A DNA stretch of 64,000 nucleotides from Brasenia schreberi (taxonomy: Eukaryota > Streptophyta > Magnoliopsida > Nymphaeales > Cabombaceae). A program made the translations under genes and the position numbers. The notes below the pieces were generated by a model that had not been told where the DNA came from, did not search any database, and saw nothing but the letters and a program-made list of their open reading frames with translations. Positions 26,426 to 37,117 of this stretch are shown here, one piece after another; the stretch's first letter is position 1; each line of letters opens with the position of its first letter. The stretch covers positions 10,066,001 through 10,130,000 of the forward strand of contig JAYKKT010000064.1 in the NCBI GenBank assembly GCA_036023115.1, in the 5' to 3' direction.

Positions 26426-26473
<48 letters not shown>

Positions 26474-27494
26474 TGGGTATGGCGAACCCTTTATTGTTTT
26501 TTGCCCGTATTTTCTCCAAGAGTACTCGTCGGCAGGGATATCAGCAATCTTGGAACTGATAGCAGGGACTCTGGTCACTTTCTTTATCTTAGATTTCCTG
26601 GAAATACAAAGAAAAAGGATAATTAAGAGAATAATTATCATCAACATAAATAGTGCCTAATGAACAAATCCATATGTGCGTGAGGAAAGAAAAGTGTAAA
26701 AATAAAACATCTTGAGAAAAAAAGAATTAGGTCCTTGAATCGTTCACTTGTTTGTCTTTGAGTTCGAAAAGATTCTCGGCGAGAATCATGTGGGTTTTCC
26801 TCATATTTGATGGTCTTTTAGAGAGAGAGAGAGAGGGAGGGATTTTTCTTGTTTCTTACCTCTTCTTAGAACAATGGCATTTCCCATGAGCACCACATTT
26901 GCCAGAAGCGTCGGCGACCGGGAATCCATGACACTTCTTCGGAGGAGGAGACGGGAGGGGCGAGCGGCCTGTAGACATAGGAACGGCGGCCACATTGGTA
27001 GCAGGGGAAGAGAACGCTCGGCCACCGGTGACGCTGCAGTCTCCAGTCACCGACGACATGAATGAGCCCGACGTCGACATTGGGGGTGAGATGCTCGTCG
27101 AGCCCACCGGGATGCTCTCCTTGTGGGAGTCGCTGAATCCGGTGGAGTTGTAATTAACAACAAAAGAAGGGAAATGGTTAGAAGGAGGAAGACAAGGGGC
27201 ATACAGCGATGCGGACGGTGGGTTGGAGCCCAGTTGCAGCTCGGGCTCATCGGAAATAGGAGTCAAGGGGCCGCGGCGGAACCGGGCGTGGCCGGTTCGG
27301 TTGAGGAGGGAGATCATCTTGTTGAACTTGGTCACGGTCAGTTCGTTTATCTAGCTGCAGTTAAGATCGAAATCAGGGGTAGGGATGTCGCGAAAACTTT
27401 GCTGCGAGAGGAGGAAGACGAGCTGCTCCATGCTCACCTCCTGGATCGCCGATTCCTCGCTCGGCTTCTTGAAAACCATCGTCTCTACGGCCAT
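26184..27494 (-). CDS. WRKY group IId factor, 3 exons, in-frame TAG
   Basis: Model on the minus strand: exon 1 27494-26860, exon 2 26597-26472, exon 3 26364-26184; 314 codons, close to the usual length of group IId WRKYs. WRKY factors bind W-box DNA (TTGACC/T). Donor 1 is AG|GTAAG, acceptor 1 CAG, donor 2 AG|GTCTCT, acceptor 2 CAG; both introns are phase 2. Intron 2 splits the Arg codon before GYYKC, the conserved R-type position. Exon 1 carries an HARFRRGP calmodulin-binding-type motif, and the exon 1-2 junction a Cys/His plant zinc cluster ([15 protein letters not shown]). Exon 2 has WRKYGQK. Exon 3 completes a C-X5-C-X23-H-X-H finger. Codon 48 is TAG where relatives have Glu, between the N-terminal LLSQQ region and the calmodulin motif, so the protein may be truncated, may reinitiate downstream, or the base is a sequencing error. 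Everything else looks functional. Confidence 0.88.
26430..26471 (-). repeat. (CT)n run at WRKY intron 2 donor
   Basis: On the sense strand the intron starts GT and immediately becomes a CT-dinucleotide run of about 40 bp, so the donor is GTCTCT instead of GTAAGT-like. The intron is only 107 bp long. Length changes here could affect splicing. Confidence 0.85.
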
Positions 27495-27551
27495 CGTCTT
27501 GATCTTCTCCGAGCTCACTTCGTGTACACCGCCATGAAAGGAATAGAGACT

Positions 27552-27554
<3 letters not shown>

Positions 27555-27581
<27 letters not shown>
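27555..27581 (-). repeat. (GA)n tract in WRKY 5' leader
   Basis: On the WRKY sense strand a GA run lies between the TATA-like box and the start codon, inside the presumed 5' UTR. GAGA-type runs are common in plant core promoters. Confidence 0.8.
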
Positions 27582-27584
<3 letters not shown>

Positions 27585-27628
27585 GGTTTTGCAGGCAAAT
27601 TGTGCAATGAAGGTTGGGGTTTGCAGCG

Positions 27629-27636
27629 TTATATAA
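27629..27636 (-). promoter_or_regulatory. Probable TATA box of WRKY gene
   Basis: TTATATAA lies about 135 bp upstream of the WRKY ATG, a plausible distance for a leader of about 100 nt. Confidence 0.5.
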
Positions 27637-27669
27637 CGGAGAGAACCGGGAAAACCGGTGATCTAATCG

Positions 27670-27675
27670 TTGACT
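27670..27675 (+). promoter_or_regulatory. W-box (TTGACT) in WRKY promoter
   Basis: TTGACT matches the WRKY target core TTGAC(C/T) and lies just upstream of the TATA-like box. WRKY genes are often auto- or cross-regulated through such boxes; that role is inferred here from one site. Confidence 0.4.
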
Positions 27676-27699
27676 ATTGAATGTCAAAGATCACCGAGT

Positions 27700-29618
27700 C
27701 ACTTTGCCTATAAACAGAAAAAGGACTTGTTTGCGTTTACCCTTATAACCTTTTCTAAGAGCGTGAACGGTTCGGACTAGTTTCGGATCTAGATATCTTC
27801 CGGCTATCATTTTCGGATCCCAATATCTGAACAGGATCCGGGTTCCAGCGGGCCTGTCATCAAGAAAGCCATACTCGGTTCATATAAGAAGAACTGAATT
27901 TATTTCGTGGATCTTAAACGATATTTCCATCCTACCTGAAAAACAAGGGATTAAATTCTTTTTTTTACCCCAAAGTTTTGTGGATCTTAATCGAGACTCG
28001 TCCAAACCAAATCAAACTTAAATAACTGAATTTGTTTAACACTTAAAATCGAAACCGAATCCAAAATTTCAAAACCAGAATCAGCATGTTTTCGATCAGC
28101 CTATATGCATTCGTTTTTAGGTTGGTCCTACATAATGTTGGCCATTATATTCATTCACTGCATGCAAAGAATTACGAGCTTCCAGCTTCTAACAGATCGA
28201 TGCTAATAGTCTGACCATGGTGCAACTAAGGTTTAGTGGGCTCTGGGACTTAGTGCAGGTTTGATTTTGACTTTCTTAATCAACAATTGAGTGGTGATTT
28301 GACTTTGACTTTGTTAATCAACAAAGTTTAAGTGCAAACACAATCGATGATTGAGTTCCTCCTTTACTCAAGGTTGTGTTTGGTGGAGGTTTATTGAACT
28401 TAAATTTTGGTCTAACTCAAAGATCAATTTGGTGTGGTTTCCTCTATGTAAATTCAATCTGCGACTTAGTGTAAGATCATGATGCCAAGGCACCTGGTTC
28501 GAATCTCACTAGCATAACGTACATAGCTTTACAGAGGGAAACATGTAGTGAATTGCGTATTGTATAGGTGCAAGACCTACAATACGATACACACTGATAC
28601 AATGCGATACAGACCAACACACGAGAATTAACGATACAAGTGCCAAAATACTAGCATCAAAGCACTTATATGCAATACTATGGTCTAACCATAGTAAGTG
28701 AGGTTGTTGGTCTAAACCTAGCCTAGCAGCTTAAGCCGGACCAAAACTACTGCCAGAGCTGATTGGAATCGGAACCGGGGACCTCATGGTTCGGTTTTGG
28801 TTCTACCTATTGGGAGAACGAACTAAAACCAGAACAGGAGATTCCAAGTTGTCTTGAGTTCTGATTTAAAATGGTTTCCTTTGTTTCAAGAAGGTTTCAA
28901 ATAAAATTGGAACAAGAACCGGCTTAGAACCAGACCAAAAGTCAAATCGAAACTGGAACCAGTCCCGTAACTGGAGCAGGCCGGTTCGGGTTTGGTTTCG
29001 GTTCCATGGTTTGGTGGAACCGACGGGCCAGGTCTATCTGTATGAAGCATAAAAGCGAGAATGAACAAGGAGTATTTTGCTAATTCAATTTAATTGGCAA
29101 ACCTAAACCTGTGGAACAATCTTATGGGGAAGGTTAGTTTCGTAATATCGTTGCATAGTTGACCGTACTGAAGTCGAGAACGTGTAAACCGGTGTCAACC
29201 AGTAGAAAGCACGTTAGCCGTCGGATTTACTCTTGGCCTTGATCGGACGATGGAATAGCCTCTCCTCAAAAGTGAAACCATGCGTTATAGTGGTGCGTTA
29301 GGTGCACGCCCGTTTCTTCGAACGTGGAATCAAAGTCAACGGACGGATTCAGACATTTGACTTTGCTGAAAAATCTATCAATCAGCGACCAAATTCCGTT
29401 TCGAACACGGTCTCACTGTAGGACACGACACGAGAATTTCCAGGTAAAGCAACACGGAAAGAACGGATCATCCAATGTTGACATGAAGACAGATTAACAT
29501 GACTTTGATAACACAAAACTGTTAGCAACTGAAACACTTCGTGAAAACCCAAAAGACCTGGTTGACCTGTTTTTTCACAGTGTCATGAGTCACATGACAT
29601 GAACATGACCCAAAACAA
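27700..29618. other. Intergenic DNA, nothing recognised
   Basis: Contains a cluster of ATACGATAC words at about 28570-28640, like those in the hAT element at 34.1-35.1 kb, a GGTTCGAATCTCAC box B-like site near 28496, and a GGTTTGGTTCCGGTT-rich tract at 28740-29020. None could be bounded as an element. Confidence 0.4.
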
Positions 29619-29633
29619 ATAATTGCCATTTTT

Positions 29634-29753
29634 TTTATAAGAGGAGGCCAAAGCACAAGACCCACACTCACACATGCACCCTTTGGGAGTCGAACTCCCC
29701 ATCAACAGCAACGGTGCTAGAGCGCCCTGTCATCGAGTTGTCGCTGTGGGTGC
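29634..29753 (-). mobile_element. SINE, family S2 copy c
   Basis: In reverse complement the head has AACTCGATGACAGGGCGCTC (box A region) and GGGAGTTCGACTCCC (box B), then GCATGTGTGAGTG, TTGGCCTCCTCTTATAA and poly-A. TSD of 15 bp with one mismatch: ATAATTGCCATTTTT at 29619-29633 and ATAATTGACATTTTT at 29754-29768. Confidence 0.85.
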
Positions 29754-29905
29754 ATAATTGACATTTTTAGGAGAGAGACACTGAGGATTTTAATGGCTCG
29801 ATCCTACATTTCCATTTATTTATATAGATTATGACTACCAATGGAATTTACATTTAGCACAGATTAACCTGTATTATATATGCACCCTTTGATTAACATG
29901 ATTCT

Positions 29906-30000
29906 TTTTTGTTACAATGGGAGGTGAAATCCACGTCACAGATATTGAACTCATGACCTTCAACTTGTGAGTCAAGCCCCCAAGCCAGGTGAGCTATCAC
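29906..30000 (-). mobile_element. SINE, family S1 copy e
   Basis: In reverse complement: TAGCTCACCTGGCTTGGGG (box A), GACTCACAAGTTGAAGGTCA, a degenerate box B (GAGTTCAATATC), CACCTCCCATTGTAACAAAA. The flanks TTGATTAACATGATTC and TTGAATTCTAATGATC are a weak TSD candidate. Confidence 0.75.
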
Positions 30001-30017
30001 TTTGAATTCTAATGATC

Positions 30018-31443
30018 ACATTGTTTAATATAAGAGATTCTATTATAAGTGCTATAAACCATGGTAAAATATCATGCAATGAACTTTCCTTTGTGGACTT
30101 GAATTCAAGTTTGACACAAGTCGAATACAACTGCTGCCTAAGAATCCATAGACAACAACACTTAGTTTGTGGGAAAGGGCTTGGTTTTGATTTTGCTTGT
30201 GTTCAATTATGCTAAGTAATACTCAAGTCACCATTAATTCGATTCTCTTTTTTTTAATCTGAATCCAAATCCAAATCCAATTCCAAATATATGACACACT
30301 GAGTTAAGATTCAACAATAGTAGCATACATCCCCTTGGCTTCCCTCGCTACATTGCGCTCCACAAAGTCGTCACTGTGACCAATCTCTAGTAGGGCAGTC
30401 AGGATTGCACACACACACACACACAAACAAATATCTAAGATTGTTCCATTAACCTTACTTTAACTAAGCTTATTTCTATGCTTGGTTGGGTTTGCTAGAG
30501 AGTGCGTGCTATAGTGTCATTTAGCAAGCTTGTATATGAAAAACTATATAAAAATCGATTGTTATAGTTACACATTTGATGAAATTAGCTAAGTTGAGGA
30601 GGAGAAAGTTCTAGAAGGATCATTCGCCGACTAGTTTTCATTGTTTAGATAATCCATAGAATTTTTTTTTGTGAATATCTTTAACAGGGCTTTGCGTAAC
30701 CACACTTGGTTATCGAAAAATTGATTTTCGAGGAAGTCACCGTCTCGATACAACTCCACCCAAGTATGCTTAGTTTTGAAGTTTTGATGCATGTAATGAT
30801 TTAGTTAGTATTTAGATGTTCATGCTTTGTACTAACTAAAAGAGTCAACAAAGTCTTCCTCTGGTTGAACTGCATCAAAAGACCCTCTTTGTGCAGGATG
30901 GGCTGATTAGGACCTAGATCCGCACCAAACATCATTTGTATCCACTGTTTGGTTCAATCTGGATCAGCTTTATAATCCATATCCAGAAAATATATCAAAG
31001 TTCTAACTGGATCAAAGGTAGATTCGGATCCAATCCATAACCTGCACTTCTCCATCAAGAAGGCGTCTTAATGTCCTTTCTTGCTTACCGAAGGAAAGAA
31101 TTAGAGTTCTCCCTTTTCCGAGTAGCTGCGAGTAGACGAAAACATTATATGTTTGATTTATGATCTAATTAAAATTATTATGATCCCTGACATGAAAAGA
31201 TAGGTCGGTAGGTCGCCGGCTTTCTTCCCCTCATTTATTAGCGTAATCAATTTCTAGTTGATGAACATGTCATCAAATACCATAATATGTATGTGTACAC
31301 ATAGATTATAGATGTATGTATATGTATATGTATATGCATATGTATATGGATGTACAGGTCTGCATGTATACGTATACAAGCTTCTTTCTCTCTTTCTCTA
31401 CACATACATGCATTATATAATATATAAAGAGAGAGATTAGATC
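30018..31443. other. Intergenic DNA, nothing recognised
   Basis: A CA run lies at 30408-30425. Several short open frames, none conserved in a way I recognise. Confidence 0.4.
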
Positions 31444-31524
31444 CATTCTAGAAAGACCCATTTCCCCATATCGAACAACGAGGAGCTGGTCTACATGAGC
31501 AGATGATCTACCGAGAAGACGAAA

Positions 31525-31536
<12 letters not shown>
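31444..31536. repeat. Dispersed direct repeat, copy 1
   Basis: About 93 bp, beginning CCATTCTAGAAAGACCCATT and including CCCCATATCGAACAACGAGG and GAAGACGAAAATATGAGAGA. It recurs at 32372-32463 with about 90% identity by eye. Both copies run into a GA microsatellite. Confidence 0.9.

Positions 31537-31601
<65 letters not shown>
31529..31601. repeat. (GA)n microsatellite, about 72 bp
   Basis: Pure GA dinucleotides directly following direct-repeat copy 1. The second repeat copy has only about 14 bp of GA, so the run has expanded or shrunk after duplication. Confidence 0.95.
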
Positions 31602-31605
<4 letters not shown>

Positions 31606-31609
31606 CATA

Positions 31610-34091
31610 TCCTGGTAACCATTGCTTAGAACAAGTTTTCAGAATAATCATGGGATGACCAAGCATAAATGCTAAGCATGCAGCACATGAGATACAACTA
31701 TCAAGCTTCTCGAAAGCAGGAAACCAGCACAGCATGGTCTCCCCGAAAGATGCCAAAAGATCCACGAGCCGTCTGGTTTCGCATGCTCATGGAATCGTTC
31801 AGAACCCCACCACCTATGGCCACAGTTGATCCACATCCATTAGTCATAGATAGGCAGATTAAGCACCAAGAAGACGAAATTGTGTGAATTACACCTTTAG
31901 CTTCCCAACTTTTACGACCAAATTCACTCTTATTGGTGTCATGTCTTAAAAGACGTTTGGGTGGACGCCACAAATTCATCCGTGCTGATTAAGGAACCCC
32001 GTCCTCGGAGGTGGAATACAATGGAGCGAGAAGCTGGATAAGTAAGAGGCCATTACTGAGCAAAGCATTGATAAAAAATCAACATGGAATGCGTTCATAT
32101 CTAAGATCTCAATAAAAAAAAACACAAAAAAGCAAGTAAAAGGACCAAAAGCTTCAACCCAGTATGAAGTTTCACCACCAAATTCGATCCTCAACTTGCC
32201 TAAAATTTCTATCAGCAAAAGATGGGTGAAAGAAAAACAAAAGAATTACAGCCTTTTACGAACAAACGATCCTTTCCAGAACGAAGACAATGAAGATCGA
32301 CGATTAAATAAAATCAAGATCCCTCAAACTCCTAAAAATGGCTTTTGCTTCGAATGAAATATCATCACAAATTCTAGAAACACCCCATTTCCCCATATCG
32401 AACAACGAGGAGCTGGTCTACATGGGCAGATGACGTACGGAGAAGACGAAAATATGAGAGAGAGAGAGGGGTGCGGCTTCCCTGACGAGAGGAAACGCCG
32501 GATGCCTCCCTGCCGATGAACTTTCCGACGTAACCACTGACCGGATAAACGATATCCTTTCCTGGTTCTTCTTCCCAGGGAAGGAATTCGAGGGATAGCA
32601 TCAACCAATTAATTACCTGTGTGCTCTGTCACCACCTAAACTTTAGTCGAATGACTTTCGGCTTGATGCTTCGGTTCAAGATTACGTGTCCCGTGTCGTA
32701 CAATACGTATCAGTGTGACCGAAGACAGTCGCAGTTTAAATAGTCTGGGAGAAACTCGCGCGAGTCTAAACAAATCGAAAGGAAGGAAATGAAAACATGG
32801 GCGGAGAACTTGCTCGTTTTGTGCGTCGGTGAAGAGAAACCAGGATCGATCGATTCATCAGAGTGATAGGTAGATAGAGAGAAATGGAAGAAGAATTGAC
32901 GGCGGTTCGATTGGTTGGAGGGGATTTTATCATGGAGTTGCAGAGAGGTAGTTAGAAGACGAAAGCAAGCTCCAAGGTTTCGTTCGTGAGACTCTGCTTC
33001 ATGGATTTCGATCTCTTCCAGATATTTTCCTTTCAAGCAGCATCTGTCGAAATCCTCGGATTGTCTCACCGGGCTATGGTGGATCCTTGAATAGAAGGAT
33101 ACGGTGATTTGGGCTTCCAGGAATTTCGTTTGAAGTAAAGGTTTTCTGATGGCTCTTGCATTTCCGTTCCTGTAATATTGCTTGTTGGGTATCATGGTTA
33201 TTGTTAAAAAATGTCCTTTCTTCAAGAAGTTATATTCATCTCTGAATAAACCTCAGATTGATAGCGTGATCTAATTAGTGACAATGGCCTGGAACAACTT
33301 GGATAGATACTTTTGGGGAAGACACCTTCCCCCTGATGTTACTGTTCCCTTTATGAATTCCTGCTCTTCATCTTCTTCTTGATTCTGCGGTTTTCTTTAT
33401 GAGCTTCTCCTCTTCATCTTCTTCTTGGATTGCACATTGTACTTGATCAGTGTTCAGAATCATTCGAGAATAGTGAAGAAGGCATCACAGATCCTCTCAG
33501 CGAAAGCCTTAAGAAGCCTGTGAATAATTTGTGATTCCACGGCAACCTAAATCTTTTGTGGAAGTTCCTCAGTCCTTAAGAAGTTTAACATTACACTCTT
33601 CCAGATCACCAAAAGACCCGACTAAAAATCAGATTTTTGAGTTAGGTAGGATCCAATTTAAGATAGGTTTGGTTTGGATAAAAGAAGAGATTGGATTTAG
33701 GCTCGGTCGGGTGTGGGGATTTTAACAACTAGGTCGGATTGGACCTTGGGCGGGAAGCTAGCTCAAGCAAGTTGTTTTGGATAGGGTTGAAATGGGTCTA
33801 ATAGAACAAAGAGGGAAGGTGACCCAGTTGTGGGGCCAATCAAATCGAATCTATATGGGATTGGGTTCACTCCAAAGTCCCACGTGGATAAGGCGTGTCT
33901 CACTCGAGTCAGATGAGCTGGACTGGATGCATCTACACCGGATTTAGGAACAAGATTCGAGACCACCATACCAAATGGGTCAGATTGGGTATGACAAAAG
34001 CAAACCATGAGAACCAGATCCGAAAGGGTCGGATCGAATAAGGGATTAGGTTCGCTTGGTTGGATCCAATCTAGTTCGTTCTTAAGAAGTG
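31610..34091. other. Intergenic DNA, possible undetermined transcript
   Basis: Moderate GC and several open frames of 80-170 codons on both strands (for example minus-strand frames at 31701-31979 and 32710-33225). No domains recognised and no consistent splice model found. It includes direct-repeat copy 2 at 32372-32463. A real but unfamiliar gene cannot be excluded. Confidence 0.35.
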
Positions 34092-34099
34092 ATTAGGAC

Positions 34100-35124
34100 C
34101 AATGTTGTAAAAACCTTATTGGTGCCTGTATCGCACTGGGTACTGACATGCCTGTATCATAACATATCGAATGGTAGGGTGTAAAAAAAATTTATTAAAA
34201 AAATAAAAAATTCAAAAATTGAAATTAATGAACAAAATATATATAACACAATGAAGAAGCATCCATATTATAACAAAACATCTCATAACGAACAAGGCTA
34301 TAAGCATTATATTCCATACCATAACGTGAATAGAATAATGAATAGTATATTTGGAGTTGAACTTTAATTAATAAACAATAAGTACAACTTACAATCATCA
34401 AGAGATTCAAGATCATAAAGTACAAAGTTACAAATAAAAGTTAAAACAAATTAATCATCCACAACGTGGATCATAATCAACAAAAACATTATAATCAATA
34501 TAGTCAAGATCACCACTATCACCATCATCATCACCTCCTCCCTCTTCCTCCTCCATAATTGGATCTGCCCATCCAACACTTTCATTTTCATCATCAACTT
34601 CAACTCTAAGTTTTGCTTCGGCTTGAAGTGTCCTCCACTTTTCATCCTCTACATTGATAGGAGACTCTTCCTCTTCGATCCAATCATTAAGAATATCAAC
34701 ATTTTCATAGTTCAACATTTTAGAGGTTAAGGATCATATAATTTGTAAAACCTCCAAAATTTTGAAGTGAATGTATGTCACGGATTTTATGAAAAACCTA
34801 GAGATGGGGAGTTGGATTGGGTGAAACACTTGAGAATCTTGTGAATAAACCACAAAATCAACAAGTACAAAGTAAGAAAGGGACCTCGAAGCAAGAAAAT
34901 AACGTGAAAAGGGTTTAGGAAGAAGCATAAATGAATTCCAACTTTCGGATTTTATATAAGAGAAATCAGCATCGACTTGTATGATACGGGGTGTATCATA
35001 CGATACGATACAATACAATAAATCGCTTATTGCGATATGTGCCCCTATATCATACTGTATACTCGTACGATACACGATAAAATCATATGGTATATTACGA
35101 TATGATATAATTTTTATAACATTT
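34100..35124. mobile_element. hAT-superfamily element, 1025 bp, non-autonomous
   Basis: It is flanked by a perfect 8-bp TSD ATTAGGAC (34092-34099 and 35125-35132), the size produced by hAT transposases. Termini are imperfect inverted repeats: CAATGTTGTAAAAACC at the left, and AAATGTTATAAAAATT reading in from the right. Subterminal regions are full of GTATC/GATAC words (left 34128-34170, right 34980-35110), as expected for hAT transposase binding sites. The interior is too short for a transposase but retains an acidic reading frame on the minus strand. Immobile by itself. Confidence 0.82.
34455..34718 (-). pseudogene. Acidic C-terminal remnant, possibly hAT transposase
   Basis: An 87-codon minus-strand frame starting at 34718 contains LNDWIEEEESPINVEDEKW followed by a strongly acidic, Gly/Asp-rich tail ending in DYDPRCG. 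Plant DUF659/hAT-dimerisation proteins often end in such tails, and its place inside a hAT element fits. No catalytic DDE or RW motif is present in the remnant. Identity is inference from composition and location. Confidence 0.4.
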
Positions 35125-35132
35125 ATTAGGAC

Positions 35133-35551
35133 ATGATTGAAAGAGGGGAATAGGCATAGCAAAGGGAGAAGTGGAGGGTAGTGCTCCAATGAGGCTCGCC
35201 AGTGGTGGAAACTAGCTTCGATGGCAGCGAACGAGGGAATTTCTGGTGGAGAGAGAGGCTACACTGGGTTGATGATAATGGCAAAGATGATGGTGAGATT
35301 GGTGATGCAGGAAAGGAACTTCCATGGCTTTACTCAGATGAATCTCATAGGATATATAGGAGAAGGGCTATTGCTTGACTTTTCTAGCTACTTTTCAGCT
35401 ATTTTTGATGCAGTAAATCCTTCCTTAGTCTGATTTGGTGTAGTGAGCTGATCTTGTTTTTCTTCTTGCAGGCCATACTATCAAGGCAATTGCAACACGT
35501 GATCTATGTTTTTGTCCTTTGGGTTTTTCTAGTTTTTGCTTTGTACAGGTT
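35133..35551. other. Flank between hAT and copia insertion
   Basis: A 70-codon open frame (35221-35433, plus) has no recognisable domain. This sequence originally continued directly at 45213, after the copia element. Confidence 0.4.
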
Positions 35552-35556
35552 GAACC

Positions 35557-35941
35557 TGTTACAATATGTGGCCATTCTCGGCTCAGGTAAAAGCTGGACT
35601 GGCCATCCAGTCCGTTACCTGAGGATAGACCCAGATTTGGTAACGGACAACCGTTACCGAAACGGTCATCCGTTACAGCTCTCAGATGAGGGAAGCCACA
35701 AGCGGATAAGCACGACGAAGGGGGAGCGCCTACCTATAAAGGCAGGCACATACAGAACAGGATTACACTGAGAAAATACAGTGAAAAACATACACGGTAT
35801 TCGTCTATGCAAGCCCTTGTGTGGGAACCTCGTGTCCTCACCCGCATATCATTCCACTGCATCTTCAGAGGGTTGTAAATCAGAGAGGCCATCACCGATT
35901 CCCTGCCAGAGAAGGAGAATCAGGTACACACTCATTCATCT
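35557..35941 (+). repeat. Copia-1 5' LTR
   Basis: Starts TGTTACAATATGTGG. It ends at the position that in the 3' LTR is CATTCATCA; the last base differs here. A TATA motif (CTATAAAGGCAGG) lies at 35734-35746. Relative to the 3' LTR it has an extra stretch near 35588-35610 that contains a GGACTGG..CCAGTCC inverted repeat. Confidence 0.9.
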
Positions 35942-35942
35942 G

Positions 35943-35955
35943 TGGTATCAGGGCT
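35943..35955 (+). other. Copia-1 primer binding site
   Basis: TGGTATCAGGGCT follows the LTR by one base and resembles TGGTATCAGAGC, the initiator-Met-tRNA primer site of most plant copia elements. Confidence 0.85.
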
Positions 35956-36049
35956 TGGTTCCTTGCAAATAGGAGTTAAAGAGTTAGCAAAAAAAGAAAA
36001 AGAGAGACGAAACGAAAAAAAAATGAAAGAGAGAAGGCGATAGTCGGTA

Positions 36050-36410
36050 GAGGCGGCGAAGGCAAAACCCAAAGGCAGGCACGACCAAAAAAAAAAGTCG
36101 AAGGCAAAACCTTGAGGATGGTCGAAATGGGCACGGCAAAAAAAAAAGCCGAAGGTAAAACCTTCAGGCATGCCGAAACAGGCATGACAAAAAAGCTGAA
36201 GGTAAAACCCAAAGGCAGGCCAAGGCAGACACTGCCAAAAAGCCGAAGGCAAAACCTAGAGGCAGACCAGCAAAAAGTCCGAAGGCAAAGGTAGGCCGGC
36301 AAAAGCCCGAAGGCAAAAGGAGGACCGCAAAAGTTCAAAGGCAAAGGCAGGTCGGAAAAAGCTCGAAGGAAAAGGCAGACCGGTAAGAGCCGAAGCAAGG
36401 GCAGGCCGCC
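36050..36410 (+). repeat. Degenerate tandem repeat in copia-1 leader
   Basis: About ten variants of GCCGAAGGCAAAACC occur at 27-50 bp intervals, most followed by a GGCAGGC-like word and A-runs. They lie between the primer site and gag, in what would be the RNA leader. Not seen in copia-2. Confidence 0.85.
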
Positions 36411-37117
36411 AAGACAAAAATCTAGGAACCCGCCGACAACCGACGAACGACTAGAGAATCCCCTCCAGCCCCCTCTCTCCGGTCGCCTCCCTCTCTGTTT
36501 CTCTCTCTCTCTCAACCCTCCAAAGAGTTTTCTCTCTCTCCCTCTCTCTCTCTCTCCGTGTAAAATGTTGTTAAAGCATTTTTGTAATAAAAAAAAATTG
36601 AAAATCAGCGGTTTTGAAAAACCATGATGGGAAAACCAGCCAAAACCGCTCACAGTTTTCTGAAACTGCCAATGGTTTTCAAAAACCGCCTCGGGGTTTG
36701 TGGCAAAAAGACAAAACTACCCCTATCCATTTTCAGATATTATGCAGTTGCTACGATAAAAAGATAGTTTTACCCTTTAGCTTTTGCTGCCATTTTACTG
36801 TTTTATCCAACCCGGTTTGAATAATTTCAGTTCTGTTACTCAGCCAAAAGACAAGTTTACCCCTGTTCTTTTGGAAAAATTATAGATTCACCCTGAGGGT
36901 TAAAATTAATTTTAACCCCGATCATTTGCGAATTTTACAAGAATACCAAATAGTAATTTTACAGGTTTGTTCTCGTGATTTTACAAAATTACAAAAGAGG
37001 ATAAATAGATAAAATTATAGTTTTATCCCTTGGTATGCTTTTAGGGGTTTAGAGGCAAAAAACCCCTTAGAAATTTTTTTCAAAGATTATCTGCTACATA
37101 TTCTGCATCACTTTAAC

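Noticed and set aside
27123..27680. 185-codon plus-strand frame
   Set aside because: Antisense of WRKY exon 1 and its leader; the minus strand carries the conserved protein.
28555..28690. Second copy of the hAT element, from ATACGATAC words
   Set aside because: Shares only short motifs with the subterminal arrays at 34.1-35.1 kb; no inverted ends or TSD.
35976..36653. 225-codon minus-strand frame rich in Leu/Phe/Cys
   Set aside because: It is the antisense of the GCCGAAGGCAAAA repeat in the copia-1 leader; its repetitiveness comes from the DNA repeat.
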